Shown piece by piece: positions 54,491-61,198 of a stretch of DNA of 64,000 bases. A program made the position numbers and the translations under genes. The DNA is taken from NCBI RefSeq assembly GCF_009915765.1, contig NZ_JAABLQ010000001.1:2666001-2730000 (forward strand). The letters are read 5' to 3'. Numbering within the stretch: position 1 is the stretch's first letter; the number at the start of each line of letters is the position of its first letter. The notes beneath the pieces were generated by a model, which did no database searches, was not told the origin of the DNA, and worked only from the letters and a program-made list of their open reading frames with translations. This DNA is from Pannonibacter sp. XCT-53. Lineage in GTDB: Bacteria > Pseudomonadota > Alphaproteobacteria > Rhizobiales > Stappiaceae.

Positions 54491-55728
54491 TGCTGCTTCT
54501 GGAAATCGCCCTTACCCATGTCCGGGCGCGCTTGCGCCAGACCCTTGTCTCGACGCTGGGCGTGGCCCTGGGTGTCGGCTTTTCCGTCGCCATGGCGAGC
54601 CTGATGGAGGGATCGCAGCGGGACTTCGTCACGGCCCTGATCGACGCCATCGCCCATGTCGAGGTCACCGACGACCGGCGCAACCCGGCCCCGCAGCCCG
54701 CCGCCACGGCCTATGCGGCGGTCGCCTTCCACGGGCTGCGACCGGTGGAGGACACCCGGGGCATCCGCAATCCGACAGAGGCTATAACTGCCCTGCGCAA
54801 CTGGGTTGACGGCGACCTGGCGCCGCGACTGACGGGACAGGCGGTGCTGCGCTATGCCGGACAGGATCTCGGCCTGTCCCTGCGGGGCGTCGACCCGGCC
54901 GCCGAGGTGCGGGTGTCGAAGATTGCCGAGGACATGCGCCAGGGCAGCTTCCACGATCTGGCGGCGACAGCCAACGGGCTGATCCTCGGCGACACGGCGG
55001 CCACGCGGCTGGGTGCAGGGGTCGGCGACACCGTGACGCTGACCTCCGCCTCCGGTCTTGCGAAGCGGTTCAGGATCGTCGGCCTGTTCCACACCGGCGT
55101 CACCGGCAGCGACGAAGGTCTCGCCTATGCGCCGCTGAAGGCCGTGCAGATCCTGATGGAACGGCAGAACGTGATCAACGGGATCGCCATCCACCTGCGC
55201 GACATCAACGAGGCGGATGCGGTTGCCGCCCGTGCCGAGCGTCTGCTGGGCTACAAGGCTGTGTCCTGGCAGCAGGCCAACGAGGGCCTGATGGAGGCCT
55301 TCGCCGTGCGCAACGTGATCATGTACACGGTCGTCGGCGCGATCCTGCTGGTGGCCGGTTTCGGCATCTTCAACATCATCTCGACCATCGTGCACGAGAA
55401 GGCGCGCGACATCGCGATCCTGAAATCGCTCGGCTTTGCCGAACGGGACATGCAGGCCGTCTTCGTCTTCGAGGGGGTTCTCATCGGCAGTCTCGGCGCC
55501 GCCGGGGGCTGCCTGCTGGGCTTTGCCCTGTCGAGCTACATGGCCTCGATCACGTTTTCCTTTGCCAGCAACGCGGTCGAGGTGACACATCTGCCCATCT
55601 ACATGAGCCCGCTGCACTATGTGATCGCCTCGGCCCTGGCCCTGGCCTCCTCGGCCATTGCCGGCTACCTGCCGGCACGCCGGGCGGCGGCGCTGAACCC
55701 CGTCGACATCATCCGGGGGGCAAGCTGA
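54487..55728 (+). CDS. ABC transporter permease, FtsX/MacB type
   Basis: A 413-residue permease with the MacB/LolC fold. One N-terminal helix is followed by a large periplasmic domain (about 45-270) and three C-terminal helices, including IMYTVVGAILLVAGFGIFNI and the FtsX-type coupling segment HEKARDIAILKSLGFAERDM. It ends with the conserved RRAAALNPVDIIRGAS. The start ATG overlaps the adaptor stop. The ATPase is encoded separately next, so this is a split MacB/DevC-type system. Confidence 0.9.
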   Translation: MMLLLEIALTHVRARLRQTLVSTLGVALGVGFSVAMASLMEGSQRDFVTALIDAIAHVEVTDDRRNPAPQPAATAYAAVAFHGLRPVEDTRGIRNPTEAITALRNWVDGDLAPRLTGQAVLRYAGQDLGLSLRGVDPAAEVRVSKIAEDMRQGSFHDLAATANGLILGDTAATRLGAGVGDTVTLTSASGLAKRFRIVGLFHTGVTGSDEGLAYAPLKAVQILMERQNVINGIAIHLRDINEADAVAARAERLLGYKAVSWQQANEGLMEAFAVRNVIMYTVVGAILLVAGFGIFNIISTIVHEKARDIAILKSLGFAERDMQAVFVFEGVLIGSLGAAGGCLLGFALSSYMASITFSFASNAVEVTHLPIYMSPLHYVIASALALASSAIAGYLPARRAAALNPVDIIRGAS

Positions 55729-56432
55729 TGGCCCCGGCCCTGCTCGAGACACATGCGCTGACACGGATCCTGCCGGCCACCGTGCCCGTGACCCTGGTGG
55801 AGAACATCACGATCCGCATCGGTCAGGGCGAATTCGTGGCCATCACCGGCCCTTCGGGCTCGGGCAAGTCGTCGCTGCTCTACCTGCTCGGCCTTCTGGA
55901 CCGGCCGACATCGGGCGATGTGACGGTGCTGGGCGACAGCACGCGGGATCTGGACAGCGACAGTCTCGCCCGGCTGCGCCTCAAGGATCTCGGCTTCGTG
56001 TTCCAGTTCCACTTCCTCTTGCCGGAATTCACCTCGCTCGAGAACGTGATGATCCCGATGCGCAAGCTGGGCCTCCTGTCGCGGGCGGCGGCGCGCGAGC
56101 GGGCATATCATCTGCTGGCCAGCCTTGGCCTGGCCGATTTCGCCCACCGGCGGCCGGACCAGCTGTCGGGCGGGCAGCGCCAGCGGGTGGCGGTGGCCCG
56201 CGCGCTGGCCAACGGGCCGCGGCTGATCCTTGCCGACGAGCCGACCGGCAGCCTCGATTCCCATGCCACCGAGCAGGTGTTCCTGGCGCTGGAGCGCATC
56301 GTGAAGGAAGACGGCACCACGGTCGTTGCCGTAACCCATGACATGCAGCTGGCCGCGCGGATGCACCGGCGGCTGCATCTGGTCGACGGCCGGATCGACC
56401 AGGACCAGATGCAGCCGCAGCCCGGCGCGTGA
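55728..56432 (+). CDS. ABC transporter ATP-binding protein, LolD/MacB type
   Basis: A 234-residue ATPase. Walker A is GPSGSGKSSLLYLLGLLDRP, the signature is LSGGQRQRVAVARAL, Walker B is LILADEPTGSLDS and the switch is VTHDM. It overlaps the permease stop by one base. With the adaptor and permease it forms a type VII ABC exporter, likely moving a periplasmic lipid, peptide or small molecule outward; an outer-membrane TolC partner must be elsewhere. Confidence 0.92.
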   Translation: MAPALLETHALTRILPATVPVTLVENITIRIGQGEFVAITGPSGSGKSSLLYLLGLLDRPTSGDVTVLGDSTRDLDSDSLARLRLKDLGFVFQFHFLLPEFTSLENVMIPMRKLGLLSRAAARERAYHLLASLGLADFAHRRPDQLSGGQRQRVAVARALANGPRLILADEPTGSLDSHATEQVFLALERIVKEDGTTVVAVTHDMQLAARMHRRLHLVDGRIDQDQMQPQPGA

Positions 56433-56677
56433 TCGGCCATCCGGAGGTTGAGGAGGCCCGGCCTTCGCCGGCGCCGAGATCCCGTCGCCGCACCTCTGGT
56501 CAAGGTCAAGCATCCAGCTGGCGAGGAGGCCGGCAGCGGCCCGGACCTGCGCAGGGTCATCGCGCCGTGCGTCCCGCTTGTCTGCAGTTCATCCCGGGAC
56601 TGCCGTCTGACCTTGCGTTAACGGCTTGTTGACGACACCGAGAGAGCTTCTAGAGAGATCCACGATCCGGAGCCGCG
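56433..56677. other. intergenic, 245 bp
   Basis: The region between the ABC operon and the small genes contains no supported gene. GTTAACGGC and TTGTTGAC near 56613-56632 may be part of a promoter. Confidence 0.4.
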
Positions 56678-56872
56678 GTGATTGACCCTGCACCTGCTTC
56701 ATGGCATAAGGCCGCCATCATCAAGAGAAGGGCTGGCGCCCTCGCCAACCTGCCTGACCGGGCAAGGTGGTCTCCGCAGAGGGATGTGGCCGAAGCTGTG
56801 CTTCCGGCAACCAAGCGGTTGAATGCTGACATGCGCCAGTCCTCCTCGGGCAACCGACGGAGGATTTTTTAA
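56678..56872 (+). CDS. possible small protein, 64 residues
   Basis: A GTG-start frame with GGAG 7 nt upstream encodes a basic peptide of 64 residues with no recognised domain. Its TAA overlaps the next start codon (TAATG), which suggests coupling. The overlap sits in a T-run and could be chance. Low confidence that it is a real gene. Confidence 0.3.
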   Translation: MIDPAPASWHKAAIIKRRAGALANLPDRARWSPQRDVAEAVLPATKRLNADMRQSSSGNRRRIF

Positions 56873-57180
56873 TGTCGAAGGAGAATGTAGCCGTGACTGC
56901 CGTCCCCCAGATTGTCGTATCCGGGGTGTTGTCCCTGGATCTGGGCGTTTCCCATGCCCATGCCCAGCTGACCGCCTCGGAATTCTATGTCCTGCAGCGG
57001 ATGCGCCAGTTCAAACTGCGCACTGCCATCACAAGACCGCTTGCGCCGCTGTCCGCCGACGAGCGTGAGGCGCGGGTCGAAGACCAGCTTGCCCTCTGGG
57101 AGTCCGGTTGCAGCAAGGCCATTGATGAAGGCCTTTATGCCGACCTCGAGAGGCGCGCCAAACAGATCCTGCGCGGCTGA
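56872..57180 (+). CDS. hypothetical protein, 102 residues
   Basis: A 102-residue protein of unknown family. GGAGG lies 8 nt before the ATG. The N-terminal 33 residues are hydrophobic and end HAHAQ, suggesting either a cleaved signal or a beta strand. The rest is a charged helical region (FYVLQRMRQFKLRTAITRPL, then SADEREARVEDQLALWESG). A role for a secreted or periplasmic helix is possible but not proven. It may be coupled to the small frame upstream. Confidence 0.6.
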   Translation: MSKENVAVTAVPQIVVSGVLSLDLGVSHAHAQLTASEFYVLQRMRQFKLRTAITRPLAPLSADEREARVEDQLALWESGCSKAIDEGLYADLERRAKQILRG

Positions 57181-57347
57181 TCGCAGCGGATCCTGCCTCC
57201 CCTTTCACCGTTCTGCCTCCGGACGCGGGCCCTCGCCTGTGACCGATCCCTTGCGGGTCCGCGTCGAAACGGCATCCGTCGGGCCGGCACGGCCCGTCAT
57301 GGCCTGGCCGCGACCGTGTTCGATCGGTCGGGGTCGGCCGTCGGCCC

Positions 57348-57758
57348 TCAGCCCGCGACGGGCGGCACGGCGACCGGACGTCCGTCGTCATCGACAGCCA
57401 CGAAGGTGAAGGTGGCCTCCGTCACCTTTTCGCGGTGGCCAAAGCGGTGACGCAGGGCCCAGGCCTCGAGATGGATCTCCATCGAGGTGCGGCCGATGCG
57501 GCCGACGCGCGAATAGACGCAGAGAACGTCGCCGACATGCACCGGGCGAATGAACTTCATCTTGTCCACGGCGATGGTCACCACACGTCCGCCGGCGCGC
57601 TGCCCGGCTGCGATCCCGCCGGCAAGGTCCATCTGCGACAGCACCCAGCCGCCGAAGATGTCGCCAGCGGCATTCGTGTCCGCCGGCATGGCCATGGTGC
57701 GAAGGGTCAGGTCGCCGGTCGGGGCATCTTCTGCAATCGGCATCGTCTCTGCGTTCAA
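57348..57758 (-). CDS. YciA-type acyl-CoA thioesterase
   Basis: A hot-dog-fold thioesterase of 136 residues that hydrolyses medium or long-chain acyl-CoA. The family catalytic segment is NAAGDIFGGWVLSQMDLAGG near residue 30, and VVTIAVDKMKFIRPVHVGDV and SMEIHLEAWALR follow. It is monocistronic and convergent with the 102-residue gene. Confidence 0.9.
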   Translation of the reverse strand: MNAETMPIAEDAPTGDLTLRTMAMPADTNAAGDIFGGWVLSQMDLAGGIAAGQRAGGRVVTIAVDKMKFIRPVHVGDVLCVYSRVGRIGRTSMEIHLEAWALRHRFGHREKVTEATFTFVAVDDDGRPVAVPPVAG

Positions 57759-57877
57759 GGCTGGTCTCCGGGCAAATCACCTGTGCCGAGCCTACTTGAA
57801 TTCGTCCGGGAAGAAATGCGCAGATTGCAGGCGGGCGCCTGCCTGTGACGACGGCAGGGCCTTCGGTCGGGCGCCAC

Positions 57878-58012
57878 TCAGTAGAACAGTTGCAACAGCA
57901 GCATCAGCCACAGCGGCATGGGCGCGGCGACCCAGATGAGGACGAAGGGCAGCACGCGGATGCTGCGCCGGGCGATGAAGTCCCGGGTGGCGGGTTCGGG
58001 AAACTCAGACAA
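57878..58012 (-). CDS. 44-residue membrane peptide, last gene of globin operon
   Basis: A 44-codon frame starts at TTG (58012), overlapping the preceding stop by 8 nt. The product is basic at the N-terminus (SEFPEPATRDFIARRSIRVL) and then one hydrophobic helix, ending LLLQLFY. It is too short for standard gene callers and has no recognised family. The overlap, same direction and membrane helix support a real gene of the haemoglobin operon. Confidence 0.6.
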   Translation of the reverse strand: MSEFPEPATRDFIARRSIRVLPFVLIWVAAPMPLWLMLLLQLFY

Positions 58013-58223
58013 GATCAAACTCCACGAGTGCGAGAACGAGCAAGGCGAGGCCGCCGGCGGCAAAGGCCAGTCTGGCGTTCAGGATCAGGCTGCGGCCGAT
58101 CCCGTCGAGGCGTGGCAGCTCCATGCCGCGCGAGTCCAGATACATGGACAGGAGCATGCCCGAGAACACGAGGAACCAGCCGAGCGTCAGGAGTTCGGCG
58201 GCAAGGACAACGGCTTCAAGCAT
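58005..58223 (-). CDS. small membrane protein of the globin operon
   Basis: A 72-residue protein with two hydrophobic segments, AVVLAAELLTLGWFLVFSGM and FAAGGLALLVLALVEF, joined by a polar loop. The ATG at 58223 has AGGAG upstream and overlaps the globin stop by 8 nt. The family is not recognised. Co-translation with a globin suggests a membrane partner in NO or oxygen handling, which is inference. Confidence 0.75.
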   Translation of the reverse strand: MLEAVVLAAELLTLGWFLVFSGMLLSMYLDSRGMELPRLDGIGRSLILNARLAFAAGGLALLVLALVEFDLV

Positions 58224-58710
58224 GGGAGGCTCCTGCGTCGGGGCATGACCGGCCATCGCCCGGTCGGACGTCGGTCGGCTCGAGGAACGTGAAGGCCTGC
58301 AGCGTCGTGGCGATCCGTTCGGCCCGCTCGATCACGGCGCCGGCCGCTTCCGGCCCGAACACCTCCCGGGCCACGGGGCGAAACACCGCCAGCCATTCCG
58401 GGTAGTCGTCCGGGCGAATGTCTGCGAGCGCCAGATGAACGGGCACCGGCCGGCCCTTGAAGGTACCGGTCTGCAGCAGGATCGATTCCCAGAACTGCGT
58501 CATCCGGGCGAGATGGCTGTCCCACTGGCCGGCAAGCCGGCGCTCGAAGATCGGACCGAGCCGCGGATGGCGGCGGATCTCGGCATAGAAGCGGTCCACG
58601 AGACGGGCGATCTGCTCGGGAGCGAGGCCCGGCTGGTCGGCCAGACCACGGCGCGGCAGGGCGCCGTCGTCAGGGTGGCCCGCAGGGGCGTTGTCGGAAA
58701 GCTTGTGCAT
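58216..58710 (-). CDS. group III truncated haemoglobin
   Basis: A 164-residue globin of the truncated group III (P) type, binding O2, NO or peroxide. The globin core starts near residue 36 with ARLVDRFYAEIRRHPRLGPI and continues with GQWDSHLARMTQFWESILL (the group III H-L and FW pattern). The proximal His is at position 92 (VPVHLAL). About 30 N-terminal and 20 C-terminal residues are extra. It heads a three-gene operon and faces the nsrR-like gene; its start lies 8 bp from the operator repeat. Confidence 0.88.
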   Translation of the reverse strand: MHKLSDNAPAGHPDDGALPRRGLADQPGLAPEQIARLVDRFYAEIRRHPRLGPIFERRLAGQWDSHLARMTQFWESILLQTGTFKGRPVPVHLALADIRPDDYPEWLAVFRPVAREVFGPEAAGAVIERAERIATTLQAFTFLEPTDVRPGDGRSCPDAGASHA

Positions 58711-58717
58711 GCGCTTG

Positions 58718-58797
58718 CCTCAAACATTCATTTAAGATGCATGTTTCATATCGCACGCCGCTCGACTAAAATCAACATCTGAAATGAATGTTTGAGG
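58718..58797. promoter_or_regulatory. paired inverted operators between globin and nsrR
   Basis: A 22-bp sequence (CATCTGAAATGAATGTTTGA then GG) at 58776-58797 recurs inverted at 58718-58739 with a single mismatch. The left copy extends into an imperfect 25-bp palindrome with AAACAT and ATGTTT ends (58722-58746); the right copy has AACAT and ATGTT ends. Both sit just before the two divergent ribosome-binding sites. This fits autoregulation by the Rrf2 regulator, with NO or Fe-S damage as signal. Confidence 0.75.
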
Positions 58798-58802
58798 ACG
58801 TC

Positions 58803-59246
58803 ATGCGCCTGAGCCAAGCCAGCGATTTTGCCCTGCGGATCCTCGTCCATCTGGGCCAGACCCGAACGCCGCAGACCGTCGAAGGCCTCAGTGTGACCCT
58901 TGGCCTGTCCAAGTCGCATGTGATGAAGATTGTCGCGCATCTCGGACGGGCGGGCATTCTGGCCACGAGCCGGGGGCGCGGCGGCGGCCTCACCCTGCGC
59001 AAGGACCCGGCAGAAATCCGGCTGGGCGCGGTTGTCCGTGAAATGGAACCGGATCTCGGCGTGGTTGCCTGTCTTCAGGACGGGCCGGCGGACTGCGTGT
59101 TCCTGCCCCGCTGCGCGCTGAAATCGGCCATGGCCCGCGCAACCAACGCCTTCATCGACAGTCTGGACAGCAACACGCTGGCCGATGTGCTGCCGGGAAC
59201 GCAGCCGGCGCGACCCGCGGCAGCGCCCCTGCCTCCGGCCCGGTAG
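58803..59246 (+). CDS. nsrR: Rrf2 family Fe-S regulator, NsrR-like
   Basis: A 147-residue winged-helix repressor that senses nitric oxide through an Fe-S cluster. It starts MRLSQASDFALRILVHLG, close to E. coli NsrR, and keeps the recognition region GLSKSHVMKIVAHL, the wing RGRGGGLTL and VREMEP. Cys90, Cys98 and Cys104 correspond to C91, C96 and C102 of NsrR, with slightly wider first spacing. The tail SLDSNTLADVL also matches. IscR is less likely because the Cys spacing differs. It is divergent from the globin operon. Confidence 0.85.
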   Translation: MRLSQASDFALRILVHLGQTRTPQTVEGLSVTLGLSKSHVMKIVAHLGRAGILATSRGRGGGLTLRKDPAEIRLGAVVREMEPDLGVVACLQDGPADCVFLPRCALKSAMARATNAFIDSLDSNTLADVLPGTQPARPAAAPLPPAR

Positions 59247-59336
59247 CAGCACCTGCGCCCGGCGAGATTGCCCGGGTCCCCCGGACCAGCCTGCGGCCGC
59301 GTCAGGACCTGAGGCGCGCCGGAGAGGTCACCTGCG

Positions 59337-60041
59337 TCAGAGCGTTGCAGCCTTCTGCAGGATCTCGGGCCGTTCCAGACAGTAATAGCCGGAAATGCGG
59401 GTGATGGTGCCGAGGCGCTTCCAGTCGTTGAGCACGCGACTGACGTTCTCGCGCGCCGCGCCTGCCATGTTGGCGATCTCGGACTGGCTCAGCTTGTAGT
59501 GGATCAGGATGCGGCCATTGTCGAGCGGCTTGCCGAAGGTTTCCGACAGCTGCAGCAGCGTCTGGGCGACACGGCCCGGAAGCGGCAGGAAGGAGCGCGC
59601 CGCCAGCACGTCGTTGGAATGCCGCAGGCGCTTGCCGACGATGGCAAGCATGTGCCGGTACAGCTGCGGGTTCTCGTCGGCAAAGCGCTCGAAGGCAAGC
59701 TTGTCGATGAAGGCGAGCCGGGCTGCCTTCAGCGCCGTCACCGTGGCGGAGCGTGGACGCCCGTCCAGCAGCGCCAGTTCGCCGACCACGTCCCCGGGTC
59801 CGAGCACGGCGAGCAGCTGCTCGTCGCCCTCGACCGACAGGATGGAGACCTTGAGCGAGCCTTCCAGGATGGCGTAGCAGCCGTTGCCGGGATCCCCGGC
59901 CTCGAACAGGATGGCACCCGCATTGACCTTCATCGGCCGCGCAAGCTTCGTCAGCCCCTCGGCAAGGTCGCAAGGCAGACCCTGCAGCGAAAAACTGTTC
60001 TCAAAAAAGCCAGCGAGATCCGCCACGGCCGTCGCCCCCAC
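59337..60041 (-). CDS. Crp/Fnr family transcriptional regulator
   Basis: A 234-residue CRP/FNR protein. The cNMP-binding-like domain (30-140) has GDPGNGCYAILEGSLKV and VVGELALLDGRPRSATVTAL. The long C helix and winged HTH follow, with LSQSEIANMAGAARENVSRV. It lacks the N-terminal Cys cluster of FNR, so it is not an oxygen-sensing Fe-S protein. The recognition helix reads R-E-x-x-S-R, combining the CRP Arg-Glu with the FNR Ser, which predicts a TGTGA-like site. Such a site lies 48 bp before its start. Confidence 0.9.
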   Translation of the reverse strand: MGATAVADLAGFFENSFSLQGLPCDLAEGLTKLARPMKVNAGAILFEAGDPGNGCYAILEGSLKVSILSVEGDEQLLAVLGPGDVVGELALLDGRPRSATVTALKAARLAFIDKLAFERFADENPQLYRHMLAIVGKRLRHSNDVLAARSFLPLPGRVAQTLLQLSETFGKPLDNGRILIHYKLSQSEIANMAGAARENVSRVLNDWKRLGTITRISGYYCLERPEILQKAATL

Positions 60042-60088
60042 AGCACGCCTGTTTCCGGTCAGCGGCCCGGATTGCCTGCCCGCAATCC

Positions 60089-60104
60089 TGTGACCCGTAT
60101 CACG
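60089..60104. promoter_or_regulatory. CRP-like palindrome upstream of the crp/fnr gene
   Basis: TGTGACCCGTATCACG is TGTGA-N6-TCACG, one base off the CRP consensus. It is 48 bp before the regulator's start (leftward). On the right it is centred 40.5-42.5 bp before a likely start site for a rightward transcript, given the -10-like TATATG at 60126-60131. Confidence 0.6.
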
Positions 60105-60137
60105 TGCACTGTCTCAAACTCTGCCTATATGTACAAG

Positions 60138-60281
60138 CAGGGAAGCGGACGGCAGCCGTGTTCCTCATGTGCATCCGGGTCCGGCGGGGCCGCGCGATGT
60201 GTCAGCGCAAGCTGAACCGGCGGCAGATCCCAAACCTGTCGCCTTCCGAAGAGCAGCCCCATCCCCGCGGGGCTGCTTTTT
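60138..60281 (+). ncRNA. candidate small RNA with CRP-like site and orphan terminator
   Basis: A rightward transcript is predicted from a -10-like TATATG at 60126-60131 to the intrinsic terminator at 60252-60281, about 144 nt. No open frame with a ribosome-binding site ends inside it, and no other rightward gene explains the terminator. The -35 region is poor (CGTGCA), fitting activation from the CRP-like site upstream. The start is approximate. It is not a recognised family (not SRP RNA, 6S or tmRNA). Confidence 0.4.
60252..60281 (+). terminator. orphan rightward intrinsic terminator
   Basis: AGCAGCCCC / GGGGCTGCT with an 8-nt loop is followed by TTTTT. The T-run is on the plus strand only, so it does not serve the flanking leftward genes. 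The ChbG-like gene's stop lies just to its right. Confidence 0.85.
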
Positions 60282-60289
60282 CGTTTGTC

Positions 60290-61087
60290 TCAGTAGAGGA
60301 AAACATCCTTCTCGGCCAGCGTGTTGAAGAACGTCTGGCTGGCCAGAACGCGACGCTGGACCTCCCGGATCCGGATGTCGCTGCGCGGCTCGAGCCGCCG
60401 CAACCGGTCATCGGCCTCGCCTGGCCGGCAGACCACCACGGCGCGATCGGGCAGGCCGTCGAAATGCAGCCGCAAGGCGGCCTGAAGCGCCGCCTCCTCC
60501 TCCAGATCCGGCAGGCGCGGGCCGCACGGCAGGGTTGTCAGCCCCGCGCGGGCCGCAAACCGGGCGAAGCGGCGGGCTTCCCAGCCGTCGGCATGCGGAT
60601 AGATCAGCAGCGGCTGCGGCGTGACGCCCTGTGCCTTCAACGCCGCAATCACAAGCCGCGCCAGCGGACGATGGCGCATCAGGCCGTTGCGCAGCGACAC
60701 GAATTCCGGCGGGCCGGCCCAGAAGCTGGTGAACCGGGCAATCTGCGCTTCCAGTTCGGCCTGGATGACCTCGTCGGGCAGCAGTCCGGTCAGCGCGCGG
60801 CGGGCATACCAGGCCGGAGACCGGAAGCGCGCGCCGAAGGTGGTCTGCCAGCGCTCGCTCTGCGGCGGCAGGTTGGGATCACTCAGCACGAGATTGAGGC
60901 CGATCAGGGCATGGCCGCCAACGGCCTCGGCGACCTCCTGCAGCGGCCGGTACTCCCGGCTCCACAGGTCGGAGGCGGCAAGGCAGGCGACGGCGCTGAG
61001 GCGTCCCGCCGACAGGAGATCCCGGATCGCCCGGTCGACGCCAAAGGCAAGCCCGTAGTCGACCGCCGCCAGGGTGATCCGCTTCAT
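60290..61087 (-). CDS. ChbG/YdjC (HpnK-like) family protein with lost metal site
   Basis: A 265-residue protein of the ChbG/HpnK carbohydrate-deacetylase family, starting MKRITLAAVDYGLAFGVDRA. Family members bind a metal through DDYG, the His of GLH and the His of DGHQHVH; here these read VDYG, GLN and SLRNGLMRH, so the ligands are lost. The fold otherwise seems intact to the C-terminus. It is likely a non-catalytic relative or has a changed reaction. It lies 111 bp downstream of the GT39 gene in the same direction. The ATG at 61087 has GGAGGGGG upstream. Confidence 0.75.
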   Translation of the reverse strand: MKRITLAAVDYGLAFGVDRAIRDLLSAGRLSAVACLAASDLWSREYRPLQEVAEAVGGHALIGLNLVLSDPNLPPQSERWQTTFGARFRSPAWYARRALTGLLPDEVIQAELEAQIARFTSFWAGPPEFVSLRNGLMRHRPLARLVIAALKAQGVTPQPLLIYPHADGWEARRFARFAARAGLTTLPCGPRLPDLEEEAALQAALRLHFDGLPDRAVVVCRPGEADDRLRRLEPRSDIRIREVQRRVLASQTFFNTLAEKDVFLY

Positions 61088-61198
61088 CTCTGCCCCCTCC
61101 CGCATGCCCCTGCGAGATCCCTGCCTTCTGACTAAGGCTTCATGGGCAAAAAGGCAATGATATCGGAGGTTTCCGGCGCGTGATGCGGCTTTGCCGGA

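Noticed and set aside
60200..60281. SRP RNA identity for the candidate small RNA
   Set aside because: The conserved apical loop sequence of bacterial SRP RNA is not present in either orientation.
60104..61135. 343-codon open frame on the plus strand over the ChbG-like gene
   Set aside because: It reads through an intrinsic terminator and is antisense to a gene with family support; no RBS.
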